Assembly: GCF_021234875.1 (NCBI RefSeq)
Contig: NZ_JAJQVM010000001.1
Location: 62,001 to 126,000 of the forward strand
Length of the DNA: 64,000 bases
Reading direction: 5' to 3'
DNA from: Marinibactrum halimedae
Lineage (GTDB): Bacteria; Pseudomonadota; Gammaproteobacteria; Pseudomonadales; Cellvibrionaceae
Shown: piece by piece, positions 46,014 to 53,987 of the stretch
Numbering within the stretch: the first letter of the stretch is position 1
Layout of the letters: each line of letters opens with the position of its first letter
The notes under the pieces: generated by a model
Told to the model about the DNA's origin: nothing
Database searches by the model: none
Seen by the model: only the letters and a program-made list of their open reading frames with translations
Made by a program: the position numbers and the translations under genes

Positions 46014-46035
46014 ACAGGCAGCGAAAGCTGCCTGT
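46014..46035 (-). other. terminator-like hairpin at the 5' end of the argD transcript
   Basis: On the minus strand ACAGGCAGC, loop TTTC and GCTGCCTGT form a 9-bp stem followed by TTTCGTTTTTG, the form of an intrinsic terminator, yet it lies only a few bases after the predicted transcription start and about 105 bases before the argD ATG. It may act as a 5' stabiliser or block readthrough from further upstream. Confidence 0.6.
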
Positions 46036-46044
46036 AAAGGAATC

Positions 46045-46073
46045 AATATAGCCATTTAGGCTCATGCTGGCAA
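46045..46073 (-). promoter_or_regulatory. sigma-70 promoter of argD
   Basis: On the minus strand: TTGCCA (46073-46068), a 17-base spacer and TATATT (46050-46045), each 5 of 6 matches to consensus. Transcription would start near 46038. Confidence 0.72.
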
Positions 46074-46232
46074 TGATTTGGCTGGCGCTTTTCAGGTGCT
46101 ATACGGACTTTTCAGATCATGGCGCAAATTGATATGGCTTGAGGCTAGGGAGTTTTTCGGGAACGAGGTATACTTGGTTTCAATAACCGATCAATTTAGT
46201 CAAGTATTAACACGAATGAGGTGAATCACTGC

Positions 46233-46565
46233 ATGGATATCATGGAAACCATCAAAGGCCAAATCGAGCAAAACACCATTATTTTGTACATGAAAGGTTC
46301 CCCTAACGCACCACAGTGTGGGTTCTCTATGCGCGCCTCTCAGGCGATTATGGATTGTGGTCAGCGTTTCGCGTATGTAGATGTGATCAGTAACCCTGAT
46401 ATTCGTACCAACCTTCCTCAGTATGGTAACTGGCCGACTTTCCCGCAGTTGTGGGTTAAAGGGGAGCTCGTGGGCGGATGCGATATTATTACTGAAATGC
46501 ATGAAAGCGGCGAACTGAAGCCTTTATTAGACAGTGCAGCAGAAAGTGCGCCAGCGGAAGAATAA
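46233..46565 (+). CDS. grxD: monothiol glutaredoxin (Grx4 type)
   Basis: 110 residues from ATG 46233 with GAGGTG upstream; two Cys-rich alternative codons upstream are not needed. It has the monothiol active site CGFS (PQCGFSMRA), the cis-Pro strand NWPTFPQLWV and the glutathione-binding GGCDI. Such proteins bind a 2Fe-2S cluster with BolA partners and serve iron-sulfur delivery. Strong terminator downstream (46609-46641). Confidence 0.97.
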   Translation: MDIMETIKGQIEQNTIILYMKGSPNAPQCGFSMRASQAIMDCGQRFAYVDVISNPDIRTNLPQYGNWPTFPQLWVKGELVGGCDIITEMHESGELKPLLDSAAESAPAEE

Positions 46566-46608
46566 TACTGTCGGTTTCGTCTAAGAAATCTTGTTATTAA
46601 GCCTGCAG

Positions 46609-46641
46609 AAAAAGCCCAGTAGATTGTGACTGGGCTTTTTT
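46609..46641 (+). terminator. terminator of grxD
   Basis: AAAAAGCCCAGT and ACTGGGCTTTTT form a 12-bp stem with an 8-base loop and a T run, 43 bases after the stop codon. Confidence 0.93.
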
Positions 46642-46720
46642 ATTGTGCTCACTGTATGCGATATGATGTGAGTCACTTTCGATCATATTCATTTATCGTC
46701 TTTTCTCGGTTTATCTTATT

Positions 46721-47740
46721 GTGTCTTTTCAAAATTTTATTGCTCATCAATTAGAACGTGCTGGTGATACGGCACCCATTCAGCTGGTTGCGGGAGAACG
46801 TGAAACGGAACTGAACGGCCGCCAGCAAGAATTACTGCGTGAATTAAAGCTGACCTTTGTGCAAAAAGCGGGAAAATCCCACGGCACGTTTACCGGCGAG
46901 CTGGATAAGGCGCAGCTGTCTCAGTGGCTTCGAGAAGTTCATGAAGAGAAGCTGTCGTTTACGGAGTTTTCTCGTAAAGCGATGGCGGCTCTGAAGTCGG
47001 AATTACAAAATGTGGAGTTACCGCTTTCGGGTTTTTTTGTGTTTTTCAGTGAAATGTTGGCCAATGAAGATTTCTTTTATCTTTTGCTTGTCGAGCATAA
47101 CGAAGGCTTATTTTTCACACCAAATTTGGCGTTAGAGTCATCTCGCTTTATCGACGTAAAACAGCTGCGTTGGGGGGTGAAAGTGAATGTCACAGAATGG
47201 TTGCAAGATCCGAATGAGTTGGGTTGTGTTTCACAAATGCGAGCTCGTGGTGACAAAGACTTAAGTGATGTCTTATCCCATTGGATTGGCTTCACCAATA
47301 CGGTTAATACCAGTGAAGATACAGAAGAGTTTCTTTCGATTGTGGAGGACTTTTCTCGTTCATTACCCGAAGAAGACGCCAAGCAATATCGCCAAAAAGT
47401 AGTGGAGTATTGTGTTGAGCATGATAAGCGCGGAGAAAAAGTTGAGTATGAAGCGCTCTCTCAATTTGTCGATGACAAAGAGCCTAGCGCTTTGGTCGAT
47501 TACGTCATGGCAAAACAACCTGAACCGAAGGCAACCTTAATTCCAGACCGATCCGTTTTGCGGCAATACGTGCGTTTCTCAGGGAGAAATGATCAGTTGA
47601 GCATGAGTTTTTCTTCAGATTGTTTAGGTGAGTCGATTATGTATGACAAGGCCACAGACAGCATTACCATCACAAACGTGCCACCGGCCTTAAGGGCACG
47701 CTTGCTGAAGTATTTACAGGAGCAAAACTCGGGAGAATAA
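46721..47740 (+). CDS. yejK: nucleoid-associated protein YejK/NdpA
   Basis: 339 residues from GTG 46721; no strong ribosome-binding site is seen. Motifs characteristic of the NA37/YejK family: an N-terminal region (HQLERAGDTAPIQL), the central NEDFFYLLLVEHNEGLFF and a C-terminal GRNDQLSMSFSSDCLG followed by ITNVPPALRARLL. It binds the nucleoid and has been linked to topoisomerase IV and gyrase activity in E. coli. Its terminator is shared with the convergent lipase gene. Confidence 0.94.
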   Translation: MSFQNFIAHQLERAGDTAPIQLVAGERETELNGRQQELLRELKLTFVQKAGKSHGTFTGELDKAQLSQWLREVHEEKLSFTEFSRKAMAALKSELQNVELPLSGFFVFFSEMLANEDFFYLLLVEHNEGLFFTPNLALESSRFIDVKQLRWGVKVNVTEWLQDPNELGCVSQMRARGDKDLSDVLSHWIGFTNTVNTSEDTEEFLSIVEDFSRSLPEEDAKQYRQKVVEYCVEHDKRGEKVEYEALSQFVDDKEPSALVDYVMAKQPEPKATLIPDRSVLRQYVRFSGRNDQLSMSFSSDCLGESIMYDKATDSITITNVPPALRARLLKYLQEQNSGE

Positions 47741-47766
47741 ATAGAGGAAATAAGAATCGAAAGCAT

Positions 47767-47795
47767 AAAAAAAGAGCCTCGTTGGGCTCTTTTTT
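47767..47795. terminator. bidirectional terminator between yejK and the lipase gene
   Basis: AAAAAAAGAGCC and GGGCTCTTTTTT form an 11-12 bp stem with a 5-base loop, with T runs for both directions. It lies 26 bases after yejK and 28 bases after the convergent lipase stop. Confidence 0.9.
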
Positions 47796-47823
47796 CGTTT
47801 TAGCTCTCTAACAACGTCTGTAT

Positions 47824-50229
47824 TTATTCTGCCAATACAGAAGTATTCGTCACTGTAAACGCCCCATTCATAAAGGTCAGGGATTGGCCAATGATTTCTG
47901 CGAAGGCCGCCATATCATCGTTTGCGGCAAAGGTGGAGTGAGTGCCGCTTTGCATTTTCACCACTAGAGCGGTGGAGGTTGGAGTGGTGTTGCTTTGGTT
48001 TACAACCTCTAGTCCTAGCACTTCAGACAGCGGGGTGCTGCCTGCCAAAGGTGAAAACGCAGTGGTTAAGCCTGAGGTTAAGCCTATGGCATCCGCAATT
48101 CCGCCACCGTAAGGGTTCATGCTGTCTTCTACTCCGAAATAACTGAAGTTAGGCACAGTGTGATCCGGTGGGTAAATTCCACTGAAGAGCGCTTGCAGCC
48201 CATCCGATAAGCTGGCGCCACTGGCAATGGCCGCGCCACCCACCATTTCGTACATCAGCGTTGGTGTTCCGTTCAGGCCAGGTGAGGCGATGGCATCAGC
48301 GGTATCGAGCATCGCTTGGAGTACTTGCAAGAAAGACTCATAGCTTGAGGTACCTTGTGTCACGCCCGCTGCGGCAAGGCCGCCGACGACGGTTGGGCCA
48401 AAGGCAGGAGAGTTTTCGAGTAGCTTCGTAATCTGCCCACCGGGGTTACCTACGATTAAGTTCTGTATTTGAGGTAACTGATCATTAGCGGCTTGTGCGG
48501 TATCGCTATTGACGGCGGCGGTGACAGAGGTGGCCACAATGCCTCCTAAGGAATGCCCGATAATAGAAACACTATCGGTATTCAGTCCTTTGCCGTTGAT
48601 GCTGATCGTTTGCAAGCTGGCCAATACATTGAACTGATCCAACGCCGCTTGACGGAGATTATCCCGTGCGCGCGCAAAGTTGATCAGGTTAATAAAATTG
48701 TCACCGGATTGGCCTGCGGAGGTTTCTACTGTGTCACCAAATGTCATGCTAACTCGTGCACCGGTGGCATCTCGGGTGACATTGTCGTGGCGTTCGGCGA
48801 GGTTGGCAAAGGTGGTATCACCGCCCTGCAAAAGTGCGCCTACCGTTGCTGCCCAAGGCGAGCTTGTCCCATTAGTGGCGAACTCAGCAGCATTTACCGA
48901 TAAAATTGAGGTGAGAGTCGAGATAACGGGATTGCCATTACGATCGGTGGACAGGGGGGCCATGCCATGAAGAGGGTGGTCAATGACCACGGTGGCTGTA
49001 CAGGCATTGGAAGCCAGTGCTTGTGCCCAATTTAAGCTGGCGCTGCGATTGGAAGTAATGCCGTGTACGAATACTGCCACAGGGTAGCTCGGCAATAAGG
49101 TGCAGTCGTTGCCTCCACCCGCAGAGTAATCACCGGGTAGGGTAATCATAATGGGAGCGTATTCAGTGGCTACCATCTCGGGTAACGGGTTGGTTCCGCT
49201 GATGTTACCGTTGGCGTTAGTCCAGAAGGGGTCTAATGCTGGGTTGGTATTGAGTTCCCCCATGTACTGAGGAAGTGCGATTTGCCCTTGGTAGACCATG
49301 GTGACTGTATCACCGGCAGCATCTGCGAAAAACGGTGCCCCTCCGATCGTATTATTTGCGCCACCATCAAGGTCGATCCAGTTAATGGTGCGCGGAGCAA
49401 CGTGTTCAGAGCTGCTGGCAACACTGGTAAGTGTGGTATTGCTTGCTGTTGTAAAGGTGTAGGCCAAAGCCAATCCATCAGGGCTATTTGCGGAACTCAG
49501 TGTGTTTTCTCCGGCTGCAATCCATGCCTGAATGGCGGAGAGTGCTTGAATTGTGCTGTCGGTGGGATCACTGGATGAGAGATCCGAAGAGGCGGCGAAC
49601 TTGAAATCTTCAGGCATATCGATCGATTCGCCTGATGAGGTTTGAATACTATCGCCCAACACGACGAGATATTGAGTGGACGAATCCAACGGCATGGTGG
49701 GGTTAATACGAATAATGGGCTCGCCGCTACCTAACGTTAGCGCCTGAGCTTGAATGGGGGCAGGTATACCCGTGGCGGCGTTGATTAATAAAACATTGCC
49801 GAAAGCCGCGACGGTATCGGGATTAAGTTCGGCTTCGAAATAGATATCAATAGCGGATGTGGTGGAAAACCCATCGATTTGGTTGAGGCCAATGGTCACC
49901 GGGTTACTGTTGTCGTCCAGTGAAATGGTGCCATCATCGTCGAAGCCGTATAAGTCGATGGCGAGTGGAAAACTGCGTGTGGCCAGATTAAACACAGCAG
50001 AGGGTGCATCGCTGTCGGTTGAAGCAACAGGGACTTCCGGTGCGCTGGATTCCACATCGCTGCCTCCACAAGCGACGAGCAGGCTGGTAGCAATGGCGCA
50101 AGCCAACAACTTGGGGGCAGTGTACTTAAGAGTGGTATTGTACTTACGATTGGTATTGTACTTACGAGTAGTGAATGGTGTGCCCGAAGTATCGGAAAGG
50201 GTTTGGGTTAAACGCGAATACAAAGTCAT
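47824..50229 (-). CDS. VolA/Pla-1-type surface lipase lipoprotein
   Basis: 801 residues. A long, repeat-built N-terminus (RKYNTN, RKYNTT, LKYTAP) precedes the hydrophobic signal and lipobox LLVAC at about Cys55; that region is encoded by an 18-bp array. The mature protein has a Ser/Ala linker, an Ig-like region with STQYLVVLGD and LNPDTVAAFGNVLLIN, then an alpha/beta-hydrolase domain with VAVFVHGITSNR (oxyanion side) and the nucleophile elbow GHSLGG. This matches the Vibrio VolA/Pla-1 family, outer-surface lipases that cleave lysophosphatidylcholine. Role inferred: fatty-acid scavenging from phospholipids. It is followed by the shared terminator. Confidence 0.85.
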   Translation of the reverse strand: MTLYSRLTQTLSDTSGTPFTTRKYNTNRKYNTTLKYTAPKLLACAIATSLLVACGGSDVESSAPEVPVASTDSDAPSAVFNLATRSFPLAIDLYGFDDDGTISLDDNSNPVTIGLNQIDGFSTTSAIDIYFEAELNPDTVAAFGNVLLINAATGIPAPIQAQALTLGSGEPIIRINPTMPLDSSTQYLVVLGDSIQTSSGESIDMPEDFKFAASSDLSSSDPTDSTIQALSAIQAWIAAGENTLSSANSPDGLALAYTFTTASNTTLTSVASSSEHVAPRTINWIDLDGGANNTIGGAPFFADAAGDTVTMVYQGQIALPQYMGELNTNPALDPFWTNANGNISGTNPLPEMVATEYAPIMITLPGDYSAGGGNDCTLLPSYPVAVFVHGITSNRSASLNWAQALASNACTATVVIDHPLHGMAPLSTDRNGNPVISTLTSILSVNAAEFATNGTSSPWAATVGALLQGGDTTFANLAERHDNVTRDATGARVSMTFGDTVETSAGQSGDNFINLINFARARDNLRQAALDQFNVLASLQTISINGKGLNTDSVSIIGHSLGGIVATSVTAAVNSDTAQAANDQLPQIQNLIVGNPGGQITKLLENSPAFGPTVVGGLAAAGVTQGTSSYESFLQVLQAMLDTADAIASPGLNGTPTLMYEMVGGAAIASGASLSDGLQALFSGIYPPDHTVPNFSYFGVEDSMNPYGGGIADAIGLTSGLTTAFSPLAGSTPLSEVLGLEVVNQSNTTPTSTALVVKMQSGTHSTFAANDDMAAFAEIIGQSLTFMNGAFTVTNTSVLAE
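50122..50175. repeat. three tandem 18-bp units within the lipase signal region
   Basis: GTACTTAAGAGTGGTATT, GTACTTACGATTGGTATT and GTACTTACGAGTAGTGAA follow each other (50122, 50140, 50158). They encode three copies of R/L-K-Y-N/T-T on the minus strand and lengthen the positively charged part of the signal peptide. Confidence 0.85.
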
Positions 50230-50603
50230 AGTGTTTCCTTCTTATTATGCGGCAGCTGTAATTAGTGTTGTGTACTGCCGTTGAGCCTCAGTTGTTATTT
50301 TTTATTATTTGAAAGCAAGTGTGTGCTTACTTTTTGGAAAAGCTTGTGGATGATGATGCCTTCCATTTTGTTGAATACGGTGTCCAATTATTATTATCGT
50401 ATAACTTACGTTATGCACCATCGGGTGGTTAATCGAATGAGTTGGAGGTGTGCCGAGTTGCTATGGCACGTGAGTATTCTTATTGTGTTGATCATGCATT
50501 CATCGACGTTAAGATAAATGTAACGTTTGACACGTGCTTGTAAACTATAAAGCGTGACCATTTGGTCATTTTTGGGGTGAGTGGAGTATTCCTCTACTAT
50601 ACG
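50230..50603. other. intergenic region between the lipase gene and the CPXCG gene
   Basis: No gene. AT-rich; ATAAC-TTAC-GTTAT (50400-50413) is a small inverted repeat that could be an operator. The lipase promoter must be here but no consensus boxes stand out. Confidence 0.4.
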
Positions 50604-50801
50604 TTACTCATCTTCCCGTTTTACTTTACAGTGTATGTTGTCATCGTCATGGATGTGTACATTCACCACTAAAGGTTGGCAGCAAACCTCGCAGTCTTCA
50701 ATGTACTCTTGGTTTTCAATGGAGTGATCGATCACTAAGCAAATCGGGGCGCCACAGTATGCGCAATACGTTGAGACTGTATTTGTGGTCAGGCTCGTCA
50801 T
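50604..50801 (-). CDS. CPXCG-family small cysteine-rich protein
   Basis: 65 residues with two Cys pairs: YCAYCGAPICLVIDHS at the start and EDCEVCCQPL in the middle, suggesting a small zinc knuckle. The spacing matches the CPXCG motif family of short conserved proteobacterial proteins, whose function is unknown. The first pair is C-A-Y-C-G instead of C-P-x-C-G. Stands alone on the minus strand. Confidence 0.85.
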   Translation of the reverse strand: MTSLTTNTVSTYCAYCGAPICLVIDHSIENQEYIEDCEVCCQPLVVNVHIHDDDNIHCKVKREDE

Positions 50802-50958
50802 GACAATTTCCTAGGGCGTTGGTGATTCAGCGTTAATTTTATGATGCTAGCAGTGGTGGCTGTCATCCGTTGTGAGTGTAAATACCCGTGAATGATTAAT
50901 GATAATTCGTCCCTTTTAGCAAACTCGCTCTCACTGAATATTAGAATCGCTTCTTACT

Positions 50959-51606
50959 ATGCCCTCTTCTAAGCTCACATCTATGTCTTCATTTGTTATC
51001 CCTTCTGGTGATGTTAGCGTTGAACAAGAAATCAAACGCAGTCGTTTTATTACCCACGCTGGTCGTGCGCAAGATCGTGATCAAGCGGAAATGTTTATTC
51101 GTGAAATTCGCAACCAGTATCCTGATGCTCGGCATGTCTGTTGGGCTTATATTGCGGGCGCACCGAACACAACGGTGACGTCTATGAGTGATGATGGAGA
51201 GCCATCTGGCACAGCGGGTAGGCCGATGCTGAATGTGTTGCAACACAGTGGTTTTGGTGAAATTGTGGTTGCTGTGGTTCGGTATTTTGGTGGTATTAAA
51301 TTGGGCACCGGTGGATTGCAGCGCGCTTACGGTGGTGCGGTATCGGCGGTGTTAGAGAGATTACCGAGTGAGCCATTTGTACCGTCGGCGGTAGTTATGT
51401 GTGAATGTGATTTTGCCCATGAAGCGGCGGTACGCAAAGCAGTGGCGGACCATGCTGGTCACATAAGCGAGGTGCAGTATGGGGCGAGAATTCGTTTGGA
51501 GATTATTTTGCCCTGTGAGCAAGTGGAGACTTGTCGAGTATTGATTGGAAATCACTCTTCAGGCGCTGCGAGCTTTGAGATGATGGAGACTCAGAGTGAC
51601 AGCTAG
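50959..51606 (+). CDS. yigZ: YigZ/IMPACT-family protein
   Basis: 215 residues (or 207 from ATG 50983). N-terminal IMPACT domain: EIKRSRFITHAGRAQD, ARHVCWAYIAG, SMSDDGEPSGTAGRPMLNVL and VVAVVRYFGGIKLGTGGL; C-terminal DUF1949-type domain with a ferredoxin-like fold near the end. The protein is widely conserved; bacterial members bind nucleic acid or nucleotides, but no defined reaction is known. Confidence 0.93.
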   Translation: MPSSKLTSMSSFVIPSGDVSVEQEIKRSRFITHAGRAQDRDQAEMFIREIRNQYPDARHVCWAYIAGAPNTTVTSMSDDGEPSGTAGRPMLNVLQHSGFGEIVVAVVRYFGGIKLGTGGLQRAYGGAVSAVLERLPSEPFVPSAVVMCECDFAHEAAVRKAVADHAGHISEVQYGARIRLEIILPCEQVETCRVLIGNHSSGAASFEMMETQSDS

Positions 51607-51736
51607 TGGCGTTCATTTTTAATAAATAATCTGTTTTTTTAATAATGGCGCATCATTCCCTGTATGCCGCTCCTTCATTTGGTTAGAGTTAGTACTGGTT
51701 AGATTAGTACCATAATGTTTATAAAAAGGTCTTACC

Positions 51737-52078
51737 ATGAACCTCAAGGATGTATGGATTATTGAACATAAGTCGAAAGTGCTGCCCAACTGCAGTGTGG
51801 TGATGGACGGATCGGAATATCTTTACAGCACCTGTTATGTTCCGACGGATTCCATTGAGGAAGCTTTAGTACTTGCGAAAAAAGATTTAATGAATCATGG
51901 ATTGGATTTCATCGGCCCCTCGCAGTGCACCCGATATCGCATTGCTCTACTGACAAATCCCCCCCCTAACTACCATACCCATAAAGACAATTCAGAAACC
52001 GCTTTGAAAGAAAAGGCCATTATTCATGACACTTTTGTCTCTCAAGAGATCATGGAAGATGAAGGAAAAGCGTGGTAG
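51737..52078 (+). CDS. hypothetical protein, first of an unrecognised pair
   Basis: 113 residues, ATG 51737. I do not recognise it. It starts LKDVWIIEHKSKVLPNCSVV, holds three Cys before residue 70 (one in YSTCYVPTD and one in SQCTRYR), and ends with a charged helix. No signal or membrane helix. It is followed after 34 bases by a second unknown gene with a good ribosome-binding site, so the two probably act together. Confidence 0.65.
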   Translation: MNLKDVWIIEHKSKVLPNCSVVMDGSEYLYSTCYVPTDSIEEALVLAKKDLMNHGLDFIGPSQCTRYRIALLTNPPPNYHTHKDNSETALKEKAIIHDTFVSQEIMEDEGKAW

Positions 52079-52112
52079 CGAATAGAAATACATAAACTCA
52101 AGGAGAAAGAGC

Positions 52113-52910
52113 ATGGGATCTTTTTTAACTATTGCTGAAGGTAACCCCAATTTTGCCACCCCAGTGAGTTTGACCTTTGAAGGCGACCGTGTTGTTCATA
52201 AGCAAAACGCGGGAAAAATCGTTCGAACGGTTTATCAGCATTATCCAGAATGGCTGGACTATTGCCGTAAAACGTCTCCTGAAAGTATGCAAAAACTTCA
52301 GGAAATGAAAAATAAACCTCGTGTACTTTACCCTGCCAAAATGTATACCCAGCTTGAGTTTGAGGAGCTTCAAGATGCATTCCAACAAGGCGACAGCGCG
52401 TATCAAAAACACCCTAATGGATTAGAGAGCGTATATTACCCAGGGCAAAACGAAATTTGGATTTTCGGCGTAGATGCCAAAAATTCAGCTCATATCTCCA
52501 GCGCATTGGACATTGCAGAGGCGCGAATTGGCGGCACTTTCAGTAAAAGTGAAACGATTAAGTCCGTTTACATTAAAAACTTAAACGCAGACAGCAATGA
52601 CCCACAAGATAATATGCAGTTATACAAAGACGTTTTCGAAGCAGTAAAAGCCACTGCGCAAGAGGTGATTGGCCATGGCGGCCAAATTTGTTGTCGAACC
52701 ATCAGCCACCCTCTTAACCCTAAGTTAAGAGTAGAACACTTACAGCAAGCCTATGAAGAGGCCGGTGCGCAGGGCTTTAGAACCGGGCAATTGTGTAATG
52801 AGCAAGGCAGAGGGGTTTCCATGATCAGTGCGGATAACCCTAGGCAAGACGGTAAGGTGCGCACCGCTTCTGTGTTTGTCCACTTGAATGAAGGTTTCTT
52901 TACTGTTTAG
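52113..52910 (+). CDS. hypothetical protein, second of an unrecognised pair
   Basis: 265 residues, ATG 52113 preceded by AAGGAGAAAG. No family recognised. Soluble, mixed alpha/beta, with an aromatic-rich start (NPNFATPVSL), a central VYYPGQNEIWIFGVDAKNSA, GHGGQICCRT near residue 190 and a Gly/Arg end before NEGFFTV. No signal peptide or membrane helix. It is the downstream partner of the 113-residue gene and faces the convergent gspB gene. Confidence 0.65.
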   Translation: MGSFLTIAEGNPNFATPVSLTFEGDRVVHKQNAGKIVRTVYQHYPEWLDYCRKTSPESMQKLQEMKNKPRVLYPAKMYTQLEFEELQDAFQQGDSAYQKHPNGLESVYYPGQNEIWIFGVDAKNSAHISSALDIAEARIGGTFSKSETIKSVYIKNLNADSNDPQDNMQLYKDVFEAVKATAQEVIGHGGQICCRTISHPLNPKLRVEHLQQAYEEAGAQGFRTGQLCNEQGRGVSMISADNPRQDGKVRTASVFVHLNEGFFTV

Positions 52911-52950
52911 ACGTTTTCAGTAAATGCACGCTGTGTTTAAAGTGTGGAGG

Positions 52951-53985
52951 TTAAAATCCATCCCAACTTTGCATGGCAGGTTGGTGAAAGAAGTAACCTC
53001 GGTAACTAATAACTGAGCCATTTTCGTCAATTTTTTCTAGGTATAGCTCGTAATCGATTTGATCTCCGGCGTAAAACTTTTTGCCGTTAATAATGGCGAA
53101 CCCTTTTTGGGTTTGGGCGGAGTAAATGTGCGCGGTGTATTTAAGAGCCGGAATTTCTGAGCGAATGGCATCAGGCAGTTCATCAATACGCTTAAAATTG
53201 TTGCCACTTTCTGCCGTGCCTGTTAAGGCCACTTCTTGAGCAATTCGGTCAATTTCCGCCTGGGAGATATCGAGAGCAGGCGTATCGTCTGCTGTGCTAG
53301 ATGCTTTGTTCGAATCAGACTCACCAATCACCACTTTCTTTGGTTCAACGCCGCTGGATATCTGTGCGGGAGCGGAGGACTTAGAGGGCTTTTTTTCACT
53401 GACTTTAACCGGCGCGGCCACTTCGCGATGATTTTGGCTGTATAACGCTTGAATACGCTGTTGTGCCGGGGAAAGGTTGCTCGTTTTACTTTGCTCATTG
53501 GCGGACAAGGTCTTGGTCTCGTTACCACTCCGAGCCTCTTCGGAATTTTGATAGTTTAGGTCGTTATTGGTTGCGGCGGTTTGTACAGAATTGTGGTTCG
53601 AGCTTGTGGTGTGGGCTGATGAATTACTGTTATGTGAACCCATGCCGTTTGAAGGCAGAGTATTTGAAGGCAAAGACGTTGAGCTGCGCGCTGTTGGTGC
53701 CGATGGTTTAGAGGAAGGTTCAGAGCGGTTTTGCTCACCTAACCAGCTAACGGGGAATAGCATGTTCTTAGCTGAAGCAGACCGCGATTCAGGTGTGCTA
53801 GTGAAATAAAATACTACCAGTGACAGTAGGGCAACACTAAGAGCAGTGACCATAATCCATGGTGCTTTCAGACGACTTCGGCGTGGGCCTAACTGACGTT
53901 CATGAAGGGTTTGTAGGCCGGGAACCTGTTGCTGTTGCTGGCGTTCTTGCTCAGATTTTTGTAAGGCATCCAAAATGTAAGACAT
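52951..53985 (-). CDS. gspB: general secretion pathway protein B
   Basis: 344 residues. It starts MSYILDALQKSEQERQQQQQ, the family's opening, then a membrane helix near residues 45-62 (IMVTALSVALLSLVVFYF), a long Ser/Asn/Thr-rich linker and a C-terminal periplasmic domain with IINGKKFYAGDQIDYELYLE. GspB partners GspA; the pair inserts the type II secretion secretin GspD through peptidoglycan. It starts 2 bases after the gspA stop. Confidence 0.9.
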   Translation of the reverse strand: MSYILDALQKSEQERQQQQQVPGLQTLHERQLGPRRSRLKAPWIMVTALSVALLSLVVFYFTSTPESRSASAKNMLFPVSWLGEQNRSEPSSKPSAPTARSSTSLPSNTLPSNGMGSHNSNSSAHTTSSNHNSVQTAATNNDLNYQNSEEARSGNETKTLSANEQSKTSNLSPAQQRIQALYSQNHREVAAPVKVSEKKPSKSSAPAQISSGVEPKKVVIGESDSNKASSTADDTPALDISQAEIDRIAQEVALTGTAESGNNFKRIDELPDAIRSEIPALKYTAHIYSAQTQKGFAIINGKKFYAGDQIDYELYLEKIDENGSVISYRGYFFHQPAMQSWDGF

Positions 53986-53987
53986 CG

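Larger units (their letters stand above)
45910..46232. other. divergent regulatory region between argD and grxD
   Basis: No gene. It holds the argD promoter (46045-46073), a leader hairpin (46014-46035) and GAGTCGCAAAAACG near 45997-46010, which faintly resembles a Pseudomonas ArgR site but is too weak to call. Confidence 0.5.
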
